Source: Sordariomycetes sp. S80-01Y
Lineage: Eukaryota > Ascomycota > Sordariomycetes
DNA length: 64,000 nucleotides
NCBI GenBank assembly: GCA_037042185.1
Contig: JAXQJY010000032.1
Coordinates: forward strand, 124,001-188,000
Reading direction: 5' to 3'
Shown here: piece by piece, positions 33,730 through 45,289 of the stretch
Layout: every line of letters starts with the position of its first letter
Position numbering within the stretch: position 1 is the stretch's first letter
Program-made: the position numbers and the translations under genes
Notes under the pieces: generated by a model
What the model was told of the DNA's origin: nothing
Databases searched by the model: none
Seen by the model: the letters and a program-made list of their open reading frames with translations, nothing else

Positions 33730-35593
33730 TCAAGTGACACTATGAGCCACCTTTGTTACTTCTGCTTCAGAAAGCAACCCTACCAAATCAGATAGACCAG
33801 CATCCACTATATTGTCGGTAATCGTGCCGTTGAGCATAACCCCGAAAGGTCCGACCTGAAGCGGACAACCATCCGCCTCTGGCATTTTGCCCTCCTGGAA
33901 GTACTGCCGCGTTGTTGCAGCAGCGCAGCTGTTACCAGTAGCAAAGCTCACGTGCTTTGATACGTTTTAGCTAGATCGGTGACTGCGAAGGCAAGAAGAC
34001 TTACACCGATTCCATCGATAATAAACGCCTTAGAGTTTGTGAATCTAGAAGCGGCTGAGAAGGAACTTCAGTGGTATCAGTATTGAGTGTACTCTGCAAG
34101 CGACGGGTATTTACGCTTACTTCTTCTTTGGACACGGAAAATCGTATGTGTTGCTGATAAACAGAATCGGGTTTCGCGTCTGCCCGCCAAAAGGGCCGTC
34201 GTACACTTCTGAAGAATCGATAGACCAGCCATGGCAGCCAAGGATGACAGAAGTCCCATATAGCTCACCGACAATGCTCTGCATCTTGGTCTCCTCAATA
34301 AGTGGCTGGAACGCCTGAAGCTCCTCGCCGTACCACCTGTTGCCTTGCTCAGGGCAGACAACGGCCATAGCCGGGATGCTCACGTTGCCGAGAAAAGATG
34401 GATCAATTGAGGCTCTAACATCTTCTGTCCAGTCGGACAGAGCTTTGGACTCGAGAGCCTCTTCGAGAGCCAACAGCATATGGGCCATTTGCGGGAATAG
34501 CGCCAGAGGGCTATATACAAAGGCGATCAAGGCAGCTTTAAGACTTAACAAAGCATCCTCGCGCTGCACGTCCCCGCAAGCTGCGTCGAGCTGCATAAAA
34601 GACTTGGAAAACCGCTTCCAAATGTCCATGGGACTAGTACCGGTGTAATATGGACACTGCTCCGGCCCTGCCTCAGCACAGTAAACAAAGAAGCTGGCAA
34701 TAATGCCGTCAACGTCATTCACAGAATTCGATGTAAAGTTGGCCTGAGAAGAGATGGGATCAACCATGCCATCCAGGACCATTCCTCCAATGCGATCTGG
34801 GAACATGCTAGCAATGGTCTGGCCAATGTAGGTAGCGAAGCTCCACCCGAGGAAGTTCAACAGATTTCCTTCGTCGGGCGCGGCCTTCCCATCCACTGTT
34901 CGCGAATACGCATCCACGATGCGCATCACATCGCGGGCAATCGTCGCTGTCGAGCTGTGAGGACCGGCATCAGTCGGCCCTCCCACCATTTGCTTGCAAT
35001 TCTCGCCGGCCTCTATCGCAGCAGCTAACTTATCCTCTGCGAATCTGTCGGCGAGACGTGGAACCGAGCGCTCCGTCTTCGACCCTCTCGGATCAAGGGA
35101 GCCGCACGCAATGGATGGACTGGAGAGCCCGAAGCCACGCGGGTCGAAGGCAACTATGTCCGAGTTGGCCCCTACCATAGGTCTAATCATGTCTCGGTTC
35201 TCAATAGTGACGTTGATTCCGCTCAGGCCGAAGCCGCCAGGGCTGAAAATGACCATACCTCTGTAGGCATCGTCACTGGCATCGACCGCCGCGGGGATCT
35301 TGACAAGTGGGATAACGGCCTCGCCTAGGTTTGAGTCTTGATAGTCTAAAGGTGCCTTCCCCGAAACCCACGTGTCAGCAAGAACCTTCTTCTTCTCCAT
35401 ATACTTGCGTAGACAAGACTGTTTAACTAAAACATACCACGAGTCTAGCACAAAATAGATCGTTGTAGCAGGCGTGCCACTTGAGTTCATCCGAAGGAGC
35501 CACAGCGTCGAAGGGGGACGATTGCAACCTCTGCGTCCTAGCCGCAGCTAGAAAGCCGAGAAAAGAGTAACAGAATTTCCCAAATTTTGTCAT
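33730..35593 (-). CDS. Secreted alpha/beta hydrolase with TAP-like C-terminal domain, 558 aa, four exons
   Basis: Exons (minus): 35438-35593, 34121-35355, 34005-34065 and 33730-33954; introns 82, 55 and 50 nt with GTATGT, GTAAGC and GTAAGT donors. The start MTKFGKFCYSFLGFLAAART is a signal peptide, and exon 1 ends WHACYNDLFCARLV and joins to APLDYQDSNLGEAVIPL, as in this family. SPGGFGLSG forms the oxyanion region, DIVAFDPRGFGLSSP is typical, the nucleophile Ser is in NFLGWSFATYIGQ (about residue 224), the acid in SNTYD (about 457) and His in GIGHVS (about 485). It belongs with tripeptidyl-aminopeptidase-like (S33/TAP) secreted hydrolases. The substrate is probably a peptide or ester outside the cell; this is inference. 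Confidence 0.85.
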
Positions 35594-36880
35594 AGCGAGA
35601 ATGCCGCAGTAAGCCGAAATCGACAGAATTGATGAGTGTTATCTGTATTCGGGGGATTGGCGAGCTACGTTGTTTATACCGCGTAATGGGTGTCATCTTA
35701 CCGCGCCGTAGACTGCGCCACCTCCTGCTTAAGCCCTGTCGATCGTCAACAGCGAGGTCTCAGCGCCAAGGTTATCACTGCATGTTTGCGATAAATTTAG
35801 ACACTTTAAGCGGGTTAGTTGCTTGTTTTGGAAGGATGATACTGCCAGCGGTCAAAGAACACACCAGTGTCGACAGAACAGCCCTATTTCGCAAACAACA
35901 ACAAAGCCAGGAAATTAAGTCTAAGGACGTATTAAAGAATGGCTTGTCTTTTAGACAAGCTTAATATGCAGCTCGATGGTTTTCTTTCCAAAGTGCGCAT
36001 TGACTCAGACCTCAACAAACTCAAACTTGGAGGTCCGCACATGATTGCGCCTCAGACTCCAAAATCGCACATGGATTTGCTCGTGTTCAGGCTGGGCATC
36101 TTGGCGAAGTCTCTAAGCGAGTTTTCCATCTCAATCCTTGCTCCTGCATCCCGTTCCCAATCTAAGATTCAATCCGATTGCCCTGCCTTCCCCCTGCTGA
36201 TCCAAGTCTCAACGACTGCGAAGGCGCCCAGTTGTGCTGTATATTGACCTTCAGTCATTTCCGATGCGGTGCTTCATGATCGACTACAACACTCGTATCG
36301 CACGCCTGTCAAAATCCAATTCCGACATGCAACCTTCTGAGAGACGATCTATGAATGATCTTGGCGGGAGTCTACCGCAGTCTCTATCCTCAGCACGGCC
36401 GCACCGTCCGGAGCAGGTGATGGATCGGTTCACATCTCTCGCATTACATTGTGACGAGTGGCCTGAGCCGGTTGTACTCTGCACCAGATGTGATGTCGCA
36501 CTCAAGGCCGACACATAACACGTAGCTAGATACCTTGGCGAGGAGCACAATGTCCGTAAGAAGCGTCGCCGAGGTCTTAATGAGCTAGTACGTTCTTTGG
36601 TCACATGTGGTACCGCGTGGCTACCAACGCCTCGCGGCCCGCCACATTCTCTTGAATTGAACAACCAATTCAACCCATCTGTGACCACCTCAAAGTGTTA
36701 CAATTAAGGAATGCCTTGGGTAGTTTCAGGTTGTCTAGATGTATGGGTTAAGTAAAAATATAGGCTTATGCTGATAGCCCGTCTCGTGGCACCAAGAATC
36801 TCTGGGACAACACTGGATGTATTTGTTCACAGTCGCTTCATTTTCCTGCAAGAAATTACCTGAAACGCTTATCTTCATGT
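35594..36880. other. Intergenic with one repeat fragment
   Basis: Contains the 36600-36702 repeat fragment. Short plus-strand frames near 35629-36247 show no motif. Confidence 0.45.
36600..36702 (+). repeat. Dispersed repeat, 3' half (copy E)
   Basis: Matches the family from the GTCACATGTGG part to the terminal GTTACA. Confidence 0.8.
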
Positions 36881-38908
36881 TTATACCATTGCCCTAACGG
36901 CCAAATCCTCTCCGATGTACGTGTCACACCACCGACCGATCCTCTCGAGCATGTCACAGAGAAATTTCCGCCTCCGTATGCCATGCCCCTCGCCAGGATA
37001 CGCCACAAACTCACAGGGCAGGCCGTGAGCCCTCAGCGCGCGACGATATCCATCAGCCTGAGAAAAGGGGCAGCGGACGTCCTTGTCGCCGTGTAAGATC
37101 AGCATCGGCGGTATGACAGGCTCTCCGGTGCGCTTCGACTCCTCCACAGCAGCAGCAACCTCCCACAGCGCGCTGCCCTGGCGGTTACGCGTGTCGTCCT
37201 TGCTCAGCGTCCATGCGGTATGGCCGCCGGCTAGCTCGACCTCGCACGTAGACCCGAGGTCCGCCGTTATGACGAGACTCTCAATATCGCACACGCCCGC
37301 GCCGGCGATGGTGGCGTTGAAACGCCAGCCAAGTCCGTGCAGGCCGTTTCGCACACTGCACAGGTACATGATCAGCCCGCCTTGGCTCCAGCCGCCGACA
37401 AGGAGCTTCTTCTTGTCCGCCCACCCCTTCTTGATGGCTCTGTCTGTGATGGTAACCACGTCCGCATAGTCGTATTTGCCCTGGCCTCCCCTACTGTACG
37501 AGGCAAACCTCTCTCCGCGGCCTGCGGAACCTCGATACTGCGGAAGTAGCACGCCATAGCCTTTGGTGAGGACATAGGGTGCCCAATGGAAAGGCGTCGT
37601 GTCGAAGCAGTTACTGTCGCGGGAGTTCGGCCCACCGTGGACGATGACAAACGTTGGTAGAGGCTCGCGCGGCGTGCCATTGCCGTCAGTTTTGCTCGTC
37701 GGTGTGAGATACAGGCCGTCTAGCTCGACCTCACCGTCGGCACTTTGGCACTGGAATACGCTGCAGGCTCCAAAGGGATACTTCTCGAGACCCCTGCCGT
37801 AGTTGGAGAGCTGAATGTCTTCCTTGCCCGGCTGAACGATATACACTTCAATGGGCTTTTCGACAGTTGACAGGGTGCAAGACATTTTCGGTGCTCCGCT
37901 ATCAGTGTCTAATGTGACATCCCAGTCCATTATTTCCCTCTTGTTTTCAAGTAGGTTCTGGCCATTCAGCTCACTAATGACGCTTCCCTGTCGCACGCCG
38001 CGGTTCAGCAGAAGCTTGCCGCAAGTAAGGACGAGGGAGCTCGCGTCGTCTTCGATACCGGACGCAACGTTGGTGTGCGTCGGCGAGGCCACCGTCGGGT
38101 CTACGGCGTACACGGCGCATCCGGCCAAGTCGCTATCGTCCGGCGTACCGGTGATGAAGTAGATCCTGCCGTCCGGCGCCCAAGTGAGTTCATTCAACTC
38201 GTTCATCACTTTGCATAGCTCCCGGACATTCCCGGTCTCAATGTCGACGGTGGAAATCGTCGTACCCGTCAGCATGGCTTCCTCGATGTGCGGATTGGCA
38301 TTGCTCAAGAACACAACAGATCTCCCGTCAGGACTCCAGTCAAGACTGATAATGTGCCGATCGCCTCCAGCGAGAACCTGCGTCTCTTTGGACGCTAAAA
38401 CAACTAGCCGTAGTCGGGCGTGCTCCCATTTGGCGCCCCAGACCTCTGGATCGGGATCGTCCTCGTCATCCTCGTTGTCGCTCTCCTCGTCGGGCGAGAT
38501 GTACGCAATCGTCTTTCCATCGGGGGAGACGACGAACTCCTCGATGCCCTGTGCGTTTTTGGGTGGCGTGACGGGGATAGCGTCGCCGCCGTCGAGACGC
38601 ATGGTGTAGATGGCAGAGCTCTCCCCGGGCTTCACTCGGTCGGATAAGAAAATTACCTGATTCCCGCTGGGGTGCCATGCTGGAGAAGTGTCATCGAAGA
38701 AGCCTGAGGTCAGCGGACGCGCCGAGCCGGATTCCGAAGACGACGCCAGCCACAACGTGGATACGTGGTTCTTAGTCTTGCGGGTGCCGTGCGTCAAGCG
38801 CGACCACCACAGGACGTGTTTACCATCGGGGGAGAACTTGGTATCCCGGGGTACTTCAAGGTCAAAAAGAGCCTCGGCGAGCTTCTTGTTGAAGCTGGAT
38901 GGTGCCAT
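36881..38908 (-). CDS. S9 prolyl-oligopeptidase family enzyme (dipeptidyl-peptidase V / acylaminoacyl-peptidase type), 675 aa
   Basis: Single exon with ATG at 38906-38908. The N-terminal two thirds is a beta-propeller with repeated TolB/PD40-like units (DTKFSPDGKHVLWWS, SPDGKTIAYISPD, DWSPDGRSVVFLSNA, TWAPDGRIYFITG). The C-terminal hydrolase domain has VIVHGGPNSRD (oxyanion region), GGWSQGG (nucleophile Ser about residue 507), HGDKDVRCP (Asp about 608) and GEGHGIRR (His about 638). All three catalytic residues are present. No signal peptide, so probably cytosolic, unlike secreted DppV; an acidic run (EESDNEDDEDD) sits in an exposed loop around residue 140. The family removes dipeptides or acyl-amino acids from short peptides. 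Confidence 0.92.
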   Translation of the reverse strand: MAPSSFNKKLAEALFDLEVPRDTKFSPDGKHVLWWSRLTHGTRKTKNHVSTLWLASSSESGSARPLTSGFFDDTSPAWHPSGNQVIFLSDRVKPGESSAIYTMRLDGGDAIPVTPPKNAQGIEEFVVSPDGKTIAYISPDEESDNEDDEDDPDPEVWGAKWEHARLRLVVLASKETQVLAGGDRHIISLDWSPDGRSVVFLSNANPHIEEAMLTGTTISTVDIETGNVRELCKVMNELNELTWAPDGRIYFITGTPDDSDLAGCAVYAVDPTVASPTHTNVASGIEDDASSLVLTCGKLLLNRGVRQGSVISELNGQNLLENKREIMDWDVTLDTDSGAPKMSCTLSTVEKPIEVYIVQPGKEDIQLSNYGRGLEKYPFGACSVFQCQSADGEVELDGLYLTPTSKTDGNGTPREPLPTFVIVHGGPNSRDSNCFDTTPFHWAPYVLTKGYGVLLPQYRGSAGRGERFASYSRGGQGKYDYADVVTITDRAIKKGWADKKKLLVGGWSQGGLIMYLCSVRNGLHGLGWRFNATIAGAGVCDIESLVITADLGSTCEVELAGGHTAWTLSKDDTRNRQGSALWEVAAAVEESKRTGEPVIPPMLILHGDKDVRCPFSQADGYRRALRAHGLPCEFVAYPGEGHGIRRRKFLCDMLERIGRWCDTYIGEDLAVRAMV

Positions 38909-40640
38909 GACGAGGTGTGTTTGGTCGTGTGAGCGCAGGTCGTGCGGCTCAACTAAGGCGTCGGATTTGAGGGGTGGTTCACAGCGTTGCGATAGGACTC
39001 TGTGAAAATGTTGACAATTTCCGATCGATATATAGTTCCGATCCGGGGATGGGCGGCGCCGAGAGCATAGATCTCGTTGACAATAAGCAAGGCTACGAAG
39101 CGTCTATTCACACCAAACTGAGACCAATGTCGCGCCGTGACTCACGGCCTGACTCAGGGCTACAGCCAAGGTCGCAACCTCGAATTTAGCTCATTCCGGT
39201 AGCTCATTTGTCCACATCAGCGCAAGTTCCTCGCAGATTACGTCTTTTCGATGCAATGCTATCTTGTATTTCTTGAAGAACTATCTGTGCTATCGGAGGT
39301 TACTGCATCAGTTCTCGCCACGCTACCGGATTCCCTTCTGTGATCATCCTGTTGCCCTTTTTATGGCCTCTGAACGGCCTAACAGTCTCCATCCGCTTTC
39401 TTCCGTGCGACGCCCCCGGCTCGAAGCTGATACATGTCCGCAGAAGAACGATGTGAGATATTGTGATTGCCCATTCCGGCTCATAGGAAATCCAAGGAGC
39501 TCCTGCCGCTGCTGGATGATGCCATTGACTCTAATCTCCCCCGACGACGCCTTTGCCGGCTTCTCGCCGCAAGTAAGACCCCAAAACCAGCTAGACTGCC
39601 GACGGCAAAGACCACAACAACCAACCCGGCGCTGGATGCTCGCTCCTCAGGGGGATGTATGGCCACGCTCCCCAGAGTCTAACGCGACATTAGCCGGGCC
39701 GCGACTATGGGTAGCCGTTGCGCTGGTTCCGGGCTCCTCATCTGTCGGATTGCCCGTCGATGTAGCTTTCGTTGACCTTGGTTGCGTAGACCTTGGCTCC
39801 GCCAGAAAGCGCCTGTAAGAACAACATGTCTGCGGGGAGAGTTCAGTTGGGACGGTAGGCATGTGCCTTACGTTTAGATCTGTGCCAGACTTAATACTAG
39901 ACACACCCTCCATCGCTGTCAACTTCCTTTCTCCATCTGTGTATATACGTAGGTAACGCTACTGCCTCAGCACTGGCTAGCTAAGCAATGTACATTCCTC
40001 CATGAAGTCAGCCACTTATTATTCCCGGGAGGACTTCGATCATTGCCTTCACCGTATACAAGCTACTGAATACATTTGGGAGCAATTTTCTTCCTAGGTC
40101 TGGGACCCTAGCCAGCTCTCCCTACTTGAGAGCGATTCATCAACAAGTCGTGGGAAGCGAGATGTTGTATGTGTGATTCCGTCGCCATGAAGTTTTACAA
40201 AGAGCACTCGGGTCATTTGTATTCTGGCCATGGAAAGCTTGGATCGTATCTTTGCTGAAGTACAATACTGCAGGTGGCAACGCGTAATGCATTTTGATGT
40301 GCAATATGACTGGCTTCCTATACGCGCAGACCCGCAATGACTACAAGTAGACTAGTACCTAACTGGTCAAGCATGAGAACTTGTGTTTGAGGCTGCCGTT
40401 GATTCAAGCCCCGCAAGTGTCTAGACTCCGAATCCACAGGGCGACGCAAGAGCATGCACGTCCAGCTACCGATTCCAGAGCTCCCTCGGAGTTTTGAAAA
40501 AGCGAGCTTAAGGCATGCATCATTAGATTTGTGGTCCTTATTCTCTCGCACAGTCATTCCATCCGCCACCTTAATGCAACACTGCCTGTCCGATATTTTA
40601 CGATTACTCCACCATTCACTTGAGACTCGGCTGCAACAGA
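38909..40640. other. Intergenic with one doubtful gene
   Basis: Apart from the doubtful minus-strand gene at 39481-39913, no gene, RNA or repeat recognised. Confidence 0.4.
39481..39913 (-). CDS. Doubtful small single-pass membrane protein
   Basis: An ATG at 39911-39913 opens a Ser/Thr/Pro-rich stretch (EPRSTQPRSTKATSTGNPTD). In another frame the minus strand continues with a clear membrane helix and basic stop-transfer tail (GLVVVVFAVGSLAGFGVLLA, then RSRQRRRRGRLE) ending at 39481. An intron with a weak donor, or a frameshift, would have to connect them. The layout of a Thr/Ser-rich exterior, one helix and a short tail is common in fungal surface proteins, but I do not recognise this one. 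Confidence 0.28.
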
Positions 40641-40961
40641 ATGGCGGTCGCTCTAAGCCAGGAGGGCTCACCTTCCAAGCTAGATGCTTTTTTATCAGCG
40701 CACCCCAAGATCCAAGTTGGCCGCGCCGCCTTGGAAGGCCTTCAGTCCGCCTATGGAAGTCGCGACTCATTTTCCATCATTAACAAGCCGTTTAAAAATA
40801 TGGTGCTGCATCAAGAGTTCGATGCTGATACAAAGGAGCGCATATACATCGTCACTTTTATTGATGATCAGAGCGCCCTCAACTATCATGAACAGTCTCT
40901 GGGGAACTTTTTGAGGAAGATGGGTGCGATTGTGCGGATAGCCAGGGTCCCGATCACTTGA
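40641..40961 (+). CDS. Small unrecognised protein, 106 aa
   Basis: ATG at 40641, no intron needed. The protein (MAVALSQEGSPSKLDAFLSA; later ERIYIVTFIDDQSALNYHEQ) alternates predicted strands and helices like a small ferredoxin-fold protein, and has no signal peptide or membrane helix. No family recognised. It could also be the last exon of a larger gene, since the frame upstream is open for only a few codons. Confidence 0.4.
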   Translation: MAVALSQEGSPSKLDAFLSAHPKIQVGRAALEGLQSAYGSRDSFSIINKPFKNMVLHQEFDADTKERIYIVTFIDDQSALNYHEQSLGNFLRKMGAIVRIARVPIT

Positions 40962-41580
40962 TCTACGAACGTGTCATCGAATATAAGACCGTAGATTGCA
41001 ATAGGCATAAATATGATCCGGATCCGGATCCTGGCTGTTCTGCGTGTTGGCCAATTCTTTGTGAAAGTAAATGTACTCCTTGAAGCGTATCGTGAGACGA
41101 AGCAATTACATATTAGTAATCTTATAAGATTTCACTCTTTACTACGCTACGACCCAGCAGCGGGTCTCCATCCAGTCACGCCTCTTCACCCTCTTCAGTA
41201 ACCCAGGTCCTGACAGCTACTTGAGGATTGATGGGCAATCATAGTTACCCTACTAATTCATCTACTTTGCAGGATGACTGTATACATATATCTTAACTTT
41301 TTGCCTCTTTCAATCGGCGGTGCACACAATAGATTCACACGATAGTATCGAAGCCGGGGATTATGACCAGGCTATGTAGATAAAGCTTTCCAAGAGCAGC
41401 ATGAAAACAGAGGACCCGGCATGGGCGAGATCCTTATAGCCCAATTAGTAGATATAGTAGAATGACAAATGATACAAACACAAACGGTGTCATAGCAGTG
41501 GGTGTTTTGAGCGCGCTCACACCGCTCACTTGTGCTACTGCTTCGGCCATCAGCTGCGAGGCTTGATATTGGGGGGCGTT
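40962..41580. other. Intergenic between convergent genes
   Basis: No gene seen. Includes CCGGATCCGGATCCGG-like short repeats near 41014-41030. Confidence 0.4.
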
Positions 41581-42512
41581 TCAAGAACAAGCATTACCAC
41601 TCTTGTCGCTGCTCCCTCGAATCCCATCAACAGTTGATTTAACGAAGTCGTATCCGACATCAGTCCGGACTCCCTCAGGATTCTCGATCTCTGCGTTGTC
41701 GTCTCGAAATGTGGTTAGCTAGCTGCATTTAAGCCTAGAGGGCTACACTGGGAGCCAACTTACACCACAAGTCATGGGCCTCCGGATGCGGGCCGACAAG
41801 ACCAACGAATCCCCTACCATAGGGTGTAACCGAGGCAGCGATATCTTGATTGACAGAGTACCTGGCAACAACATGGGGATCGGAGCTTTTGAAGCCTTTC
41901 ATGGTTGCACCTTCCTGAAAATACATCCACCTGGCCTTTTCCGACCTGGGGTTGCTGGTGCTAGCGTTGAAAATCCAGTCAACCTGAACAATGGTGTCTT
42001 CGTTGCCATCAACTTGTGCGTTTTCTTGGAGTATCTCGGATGCGACGTCAATTCCGCTGGGCAAGAGATCCAGCGCAGATTTCCCGGCAAGGTAAGCCCC
42101 CAGACAGAAGCCCATGTATCGTCCACCGCCGTTGACAAAGTCTCTGATCGTCTTCGCATGCGTTTTCAGCTCTTCCCAAGCTTCGTCGAGGTCTGCGAAA
42201 TCATTTTTTTAGTCCCTCGGATTGACTTGAGCAAGCCGCAATGCCCTCGTATCATTGGGTTCTGGGAAACTGACCTGGCCCGCCGGGGTACGCATAGAGG
42301 TCGACTTGAGACAGAAGCTCAGGGCTAAGATCAACTTCTTCGTCCGGTCCAGCATACTTGACCTTAAAGTGATATGGGGAATTTTCGAGCAGTCTGCCGA
42401 CACTTTCGGGGCAGTCGTCACAAGCGCTGGATCCACGATATATAACGGCTGTTCTCACAGCTTCCACCGCGGGCATTGCTAGAAGTAGTGTCGCGCTATC
42501 TGTGGGCCTCAT
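41581..42512 (-). CDS. Biotin-protein ligase N-terminal-like (BPL_N, GATase1-like fold) protein, 262 aa, three exons
   Basis: Exons (minus): 42275-42512, 41764-42192 and 41581-41702, introns 82 and 61 nt (GTCAGT...GCAG and GTAAGT...CGAG). Total 789 nt. Joined, the protein reads TAVIYRGSSACDDCPESVGR, YAYPGGP-DLDEAWEEL, then the nucleophile elbow RYMGFCLGAYLAGKSALDLL (Cys about residue 108), WIFNASTSNPRSEKARWMYF, VARYSVNQDIAASVTPYGRG, GLVGPHPEAHDLW-YDNAEIENPEG and GYDFVKSTVDGI. This is the BPL_N domain alone, without a ligase catalytic domain. The first ~18 residues (MRPTDSATLLLAMPAVEA) could be a weak signal peptide. Fungal stand-alone members have no assigned reaction that I know of. The C-terminal exon was placed by the family motif HPEAxxxWY. 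Confidence 0.8.
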
Positions 42513-43204
42513 TTTGCTGCAATTATGGTGCTTTCAGACGCGTTGTGCTTAGAAAGTCAAGGTCGATAAAATACAACAATGGGTGTTGGAATTGCCTATG
42601 GCGTCTTGTTGTCTCCTATTTATTGAATTTCCTAGAGCTTTCTACAGCCAAAGAATTTTCGCCGACACTGTTCGTACATGTTGAGAGCCTGAGCTGTGTG
42701 TGACGCTTCTCCAGTCCACCCGCGAGCGCGTATATGGAACAAATGATGATCGTGTTGCGCAGACAGAGATCTCACTCTGCATCAAGATGTCGCTCATGGT
42801 GTGAAATCGGCATAATTTCCCGGGCTTCGAACGGAGATTAGTCATGGTGAGATGAGGTATTTGCCGCAGGCGTATAGCTGGCCAATTGATGACTTCCTGA
42901 CATCATAAAGTCCCTTTCAAGTAAGCGTCATCCCGGGCATTTCGTCTTGTGAAAAAAGTAACCCATTCAACGCCCAAAGCACGAAGTGTGGGTATCAACC
43001 CTAGCGCGGGCGTAGCCGGGCAATCAAACACTTCGGCCACACCCGAAGCAAAGAATATTTGGTTTCAGCTCCGCCACGCGCGTACGACCGGCCAATTGGG
43101 GAGTGAAGCTACCATCGGTCACTGGGTCGAACAGTGATTCAATTTCTAGGAAGTTACATCACATCTCTAGGACACTCCTGTGTGAGGCCCAACCCCATAT
43201 TTGA
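42513..43204. other. Intergenic
   Basis: No gene seen; contains the upstream region of the BPL_N gene. Confidence 0.45.
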
Positions 43205-43642
43205 TCAGATCTTGGACACTGATGCCTCCTCCGTGGCCTCAGAGCCTTTAAGATACTCAATGGTCTGCTGGCGTAGCAGAGTAAGCTGCTTCTGGTAGTC
43301 GGCCTCAGCTTCTTCAGGTGAGAGTATCTTGATCGGTAGTATATCCTGTGTCTCTTTTGGGATGAGGGAGCGGCGAGCTTCTTGAGGTGAGCTTCCTTCT
43401 GATTGGCGGATAGTGCAAGTTGTCTCTGAAGGCGGTGCTTCGCTTTCTTCGGTAGTGATTGTTGACTTCCTCTGTGCACCTGGGTTCGTGTTTGAGTAAG
43501 AGGACATGGTGAGAAGTGGTGCTGTCGAAATCGAGGACAAAAGCATCGGCGGTGAAGAAGGGAAGGAGGAAAGTTGAGCTGGTGGAATTTGGTTGTATGC
43601 GCCGAAGGTGGGCATGGATGTCTCATGATATGTCTGGACCAT
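43205..43642 (-). CDS. Small unrecognised protein, 145 aa
   Basis: ATG at 43640-43642. The N-terminal half is Pro/Ser-rich and low in complexity (SSFPSSPPMLLSSIST). The C-terminal half is charged, with PEEAEADYQKQLTLLRQQTI likely to form a coiled coil or long helix. No signal peptide. Codon use and lack of stops support a gene, but no family is recognised. Confidence 0.4.
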   Translation of the reverse strand: MVQTYHETSMPTFGAYNQIPPAQLSSFPSSPPMLLSSISTAPLLTMSSYSNTNPGAQRKSTITTEESEAPPSETTCTIRQSEGSSPQEARRSLIPKETQDILPIKILSPEEAEADYQKQLTLLRQQTIEYLKGSEATEEASVSKI

Positions 43643-45289
43643 TGTACAATGGCGCTATCAAATCGAGTACCACACCGCCAAGGTTCGGGTGGTTCGCCCT
43701 GCAAGGCCTAAGCCTGAACTATGAAGCCTCCCCGAGCAGGAATCTACCTCCAAGTGGTTTATTGGAGGGGTGTGGCGGTTCCCTGTATCTACCCTACAAG
43801 CCCAATTGCTGTACGAAGTACCTACCTTAAGTCCTGCAGCCATATAGTCCCCGATACGCTGGAGGAATCTTACGACGAATCGCGACTTGCTGGCCACAGT
43901 CTTACCGCAGTTATAGTTCAACATCTGATTGGCTTAGCTATACGCTGAGCTGCCAGGTGATTTACTCAAGACACGATAATACGAAGTAATTCATCGTGCA
44001 ACTGAATGGAACCCGGCCGCTTCCCTGGTACTCTGGCACGCGCTGGGATCTACTGGAATTGCACCTCCCAGCCTCTGCCTCACTGCTTTTCGAGAGCTTG
44101 GATGACCTCCGCTAGGACGAATCAAATACTAATAGCCATGAATAGAACAACTAGCATTGTATGTCTACAATCTCATCAAGACCAGAGGCAACAATGCCGG
44201 GACTTAAAGGGCAGAACTGCTGCTCGCCAACGGCCTATTCTGCGTGCTGCTGGACCAGACAGCCATACGGAAACATGTGGAGCCCGTGGCCGTGTCACAC
44301 CTGCTTGGGCACGGGAGACGCTAGGCTCGCCGAAGCGACAAAAGCTCCGCCACCCAACCGTTCCACCGCCGTCATTCTGGAGCGCCTTGTCAAAGGTGCC
44401 CCTAAGCTCTCTTGAGATGTTTTGCTTTTCCTCATGCCCTTTGCGCTTTCCCATGGGCTCGGGCGACTGCGCAGAGAACTTCCGGCCCCGCAATTGTTCT
44501 TCGTTGGGAGCCAGGGTGATCAGAATCGCTTCCCCGGTACGTGATCGGCAATCATCATTCGTGCATTCGTGGAAGTCGCATTCCATGTTGCTCAGTCATG
44601 GTGCTGGCAACAGGAAACCAAGCGGGGTCTCAAATCACCGGCGGCGAAGCAAACTTAGCATGGGATTGTTGGTCGGCCATGCCCACGGATCGATCGTCGA
44701 CCTGCATACCCAAGATCGCGCCACTCGGTCAATAGATCTGGAAGAGCTTTGAGCAGGACATTATCGAGCAACAGGCTTTATACTCGAATAAAGACGAGGC
44801 TGAAGATTGTATTGTAGTTATACCATGACTAAGTGACGAACCTGAAGCATCATAAGCAAAGCTTTCCCTCTCCCTTGCTTAAGTCTCTCCTTAACCTTAT
44901 TCAGGTTTGAATTGTCTTTTCAGAGCCCACAGTATCTGCTTGGCTTCTAAGCAAGGTCGGCCTGCACGCTTGAGCAAGGCTTCAATATTTATTTTAATGG
45001 CACCTCTGGTGGTACAAAACCTGGCACTTACTCACACCACGGGTGGTAACCCTATTGGCCGCCCGCACCAACCGTCCCGCAACTTGCAGCAGAGACAATC
45101 CACCCACACCACACCAACGCGTACCTCTACCCAATTGCCTTCCTTAGGCGCATAGATCTCTTCCCTTACCTTCGAGGCGTCGTCCGGGGGCCCTCCTTGG
45201 TGGGCTACCTTGAACTTTTTGCCAACAAGTAAATCCTGACACGTGGTTTACAAACTTCTCACTCTCTTTCATATGCAAAATCATCCAAC
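43643..45289. other. Intergenic
   Basis: Two long frames overlap on opposite strands at 44006-44752 (plus) and 44176-44586 (minus). The minus one reads more like protein (MECDFHECTNDDCRSRTGEA) but has no family or splice support, so I do not call either as a gene. Confidence 0.35.

Noticed and set aside
39264-39818. Plus-strand frame of 184 codons
   Set aside because: Cys/Arg-rich, no motif, overlaps a minus-strand stretch with a clear membrane helix.
44006-44752. Plus-strand frame of 248 codons
   Set aside because: Low-complexity, Arg/Ser-rich translation without motif, overlapped by a minus-strand frame that reads better; no splice or start support for either.
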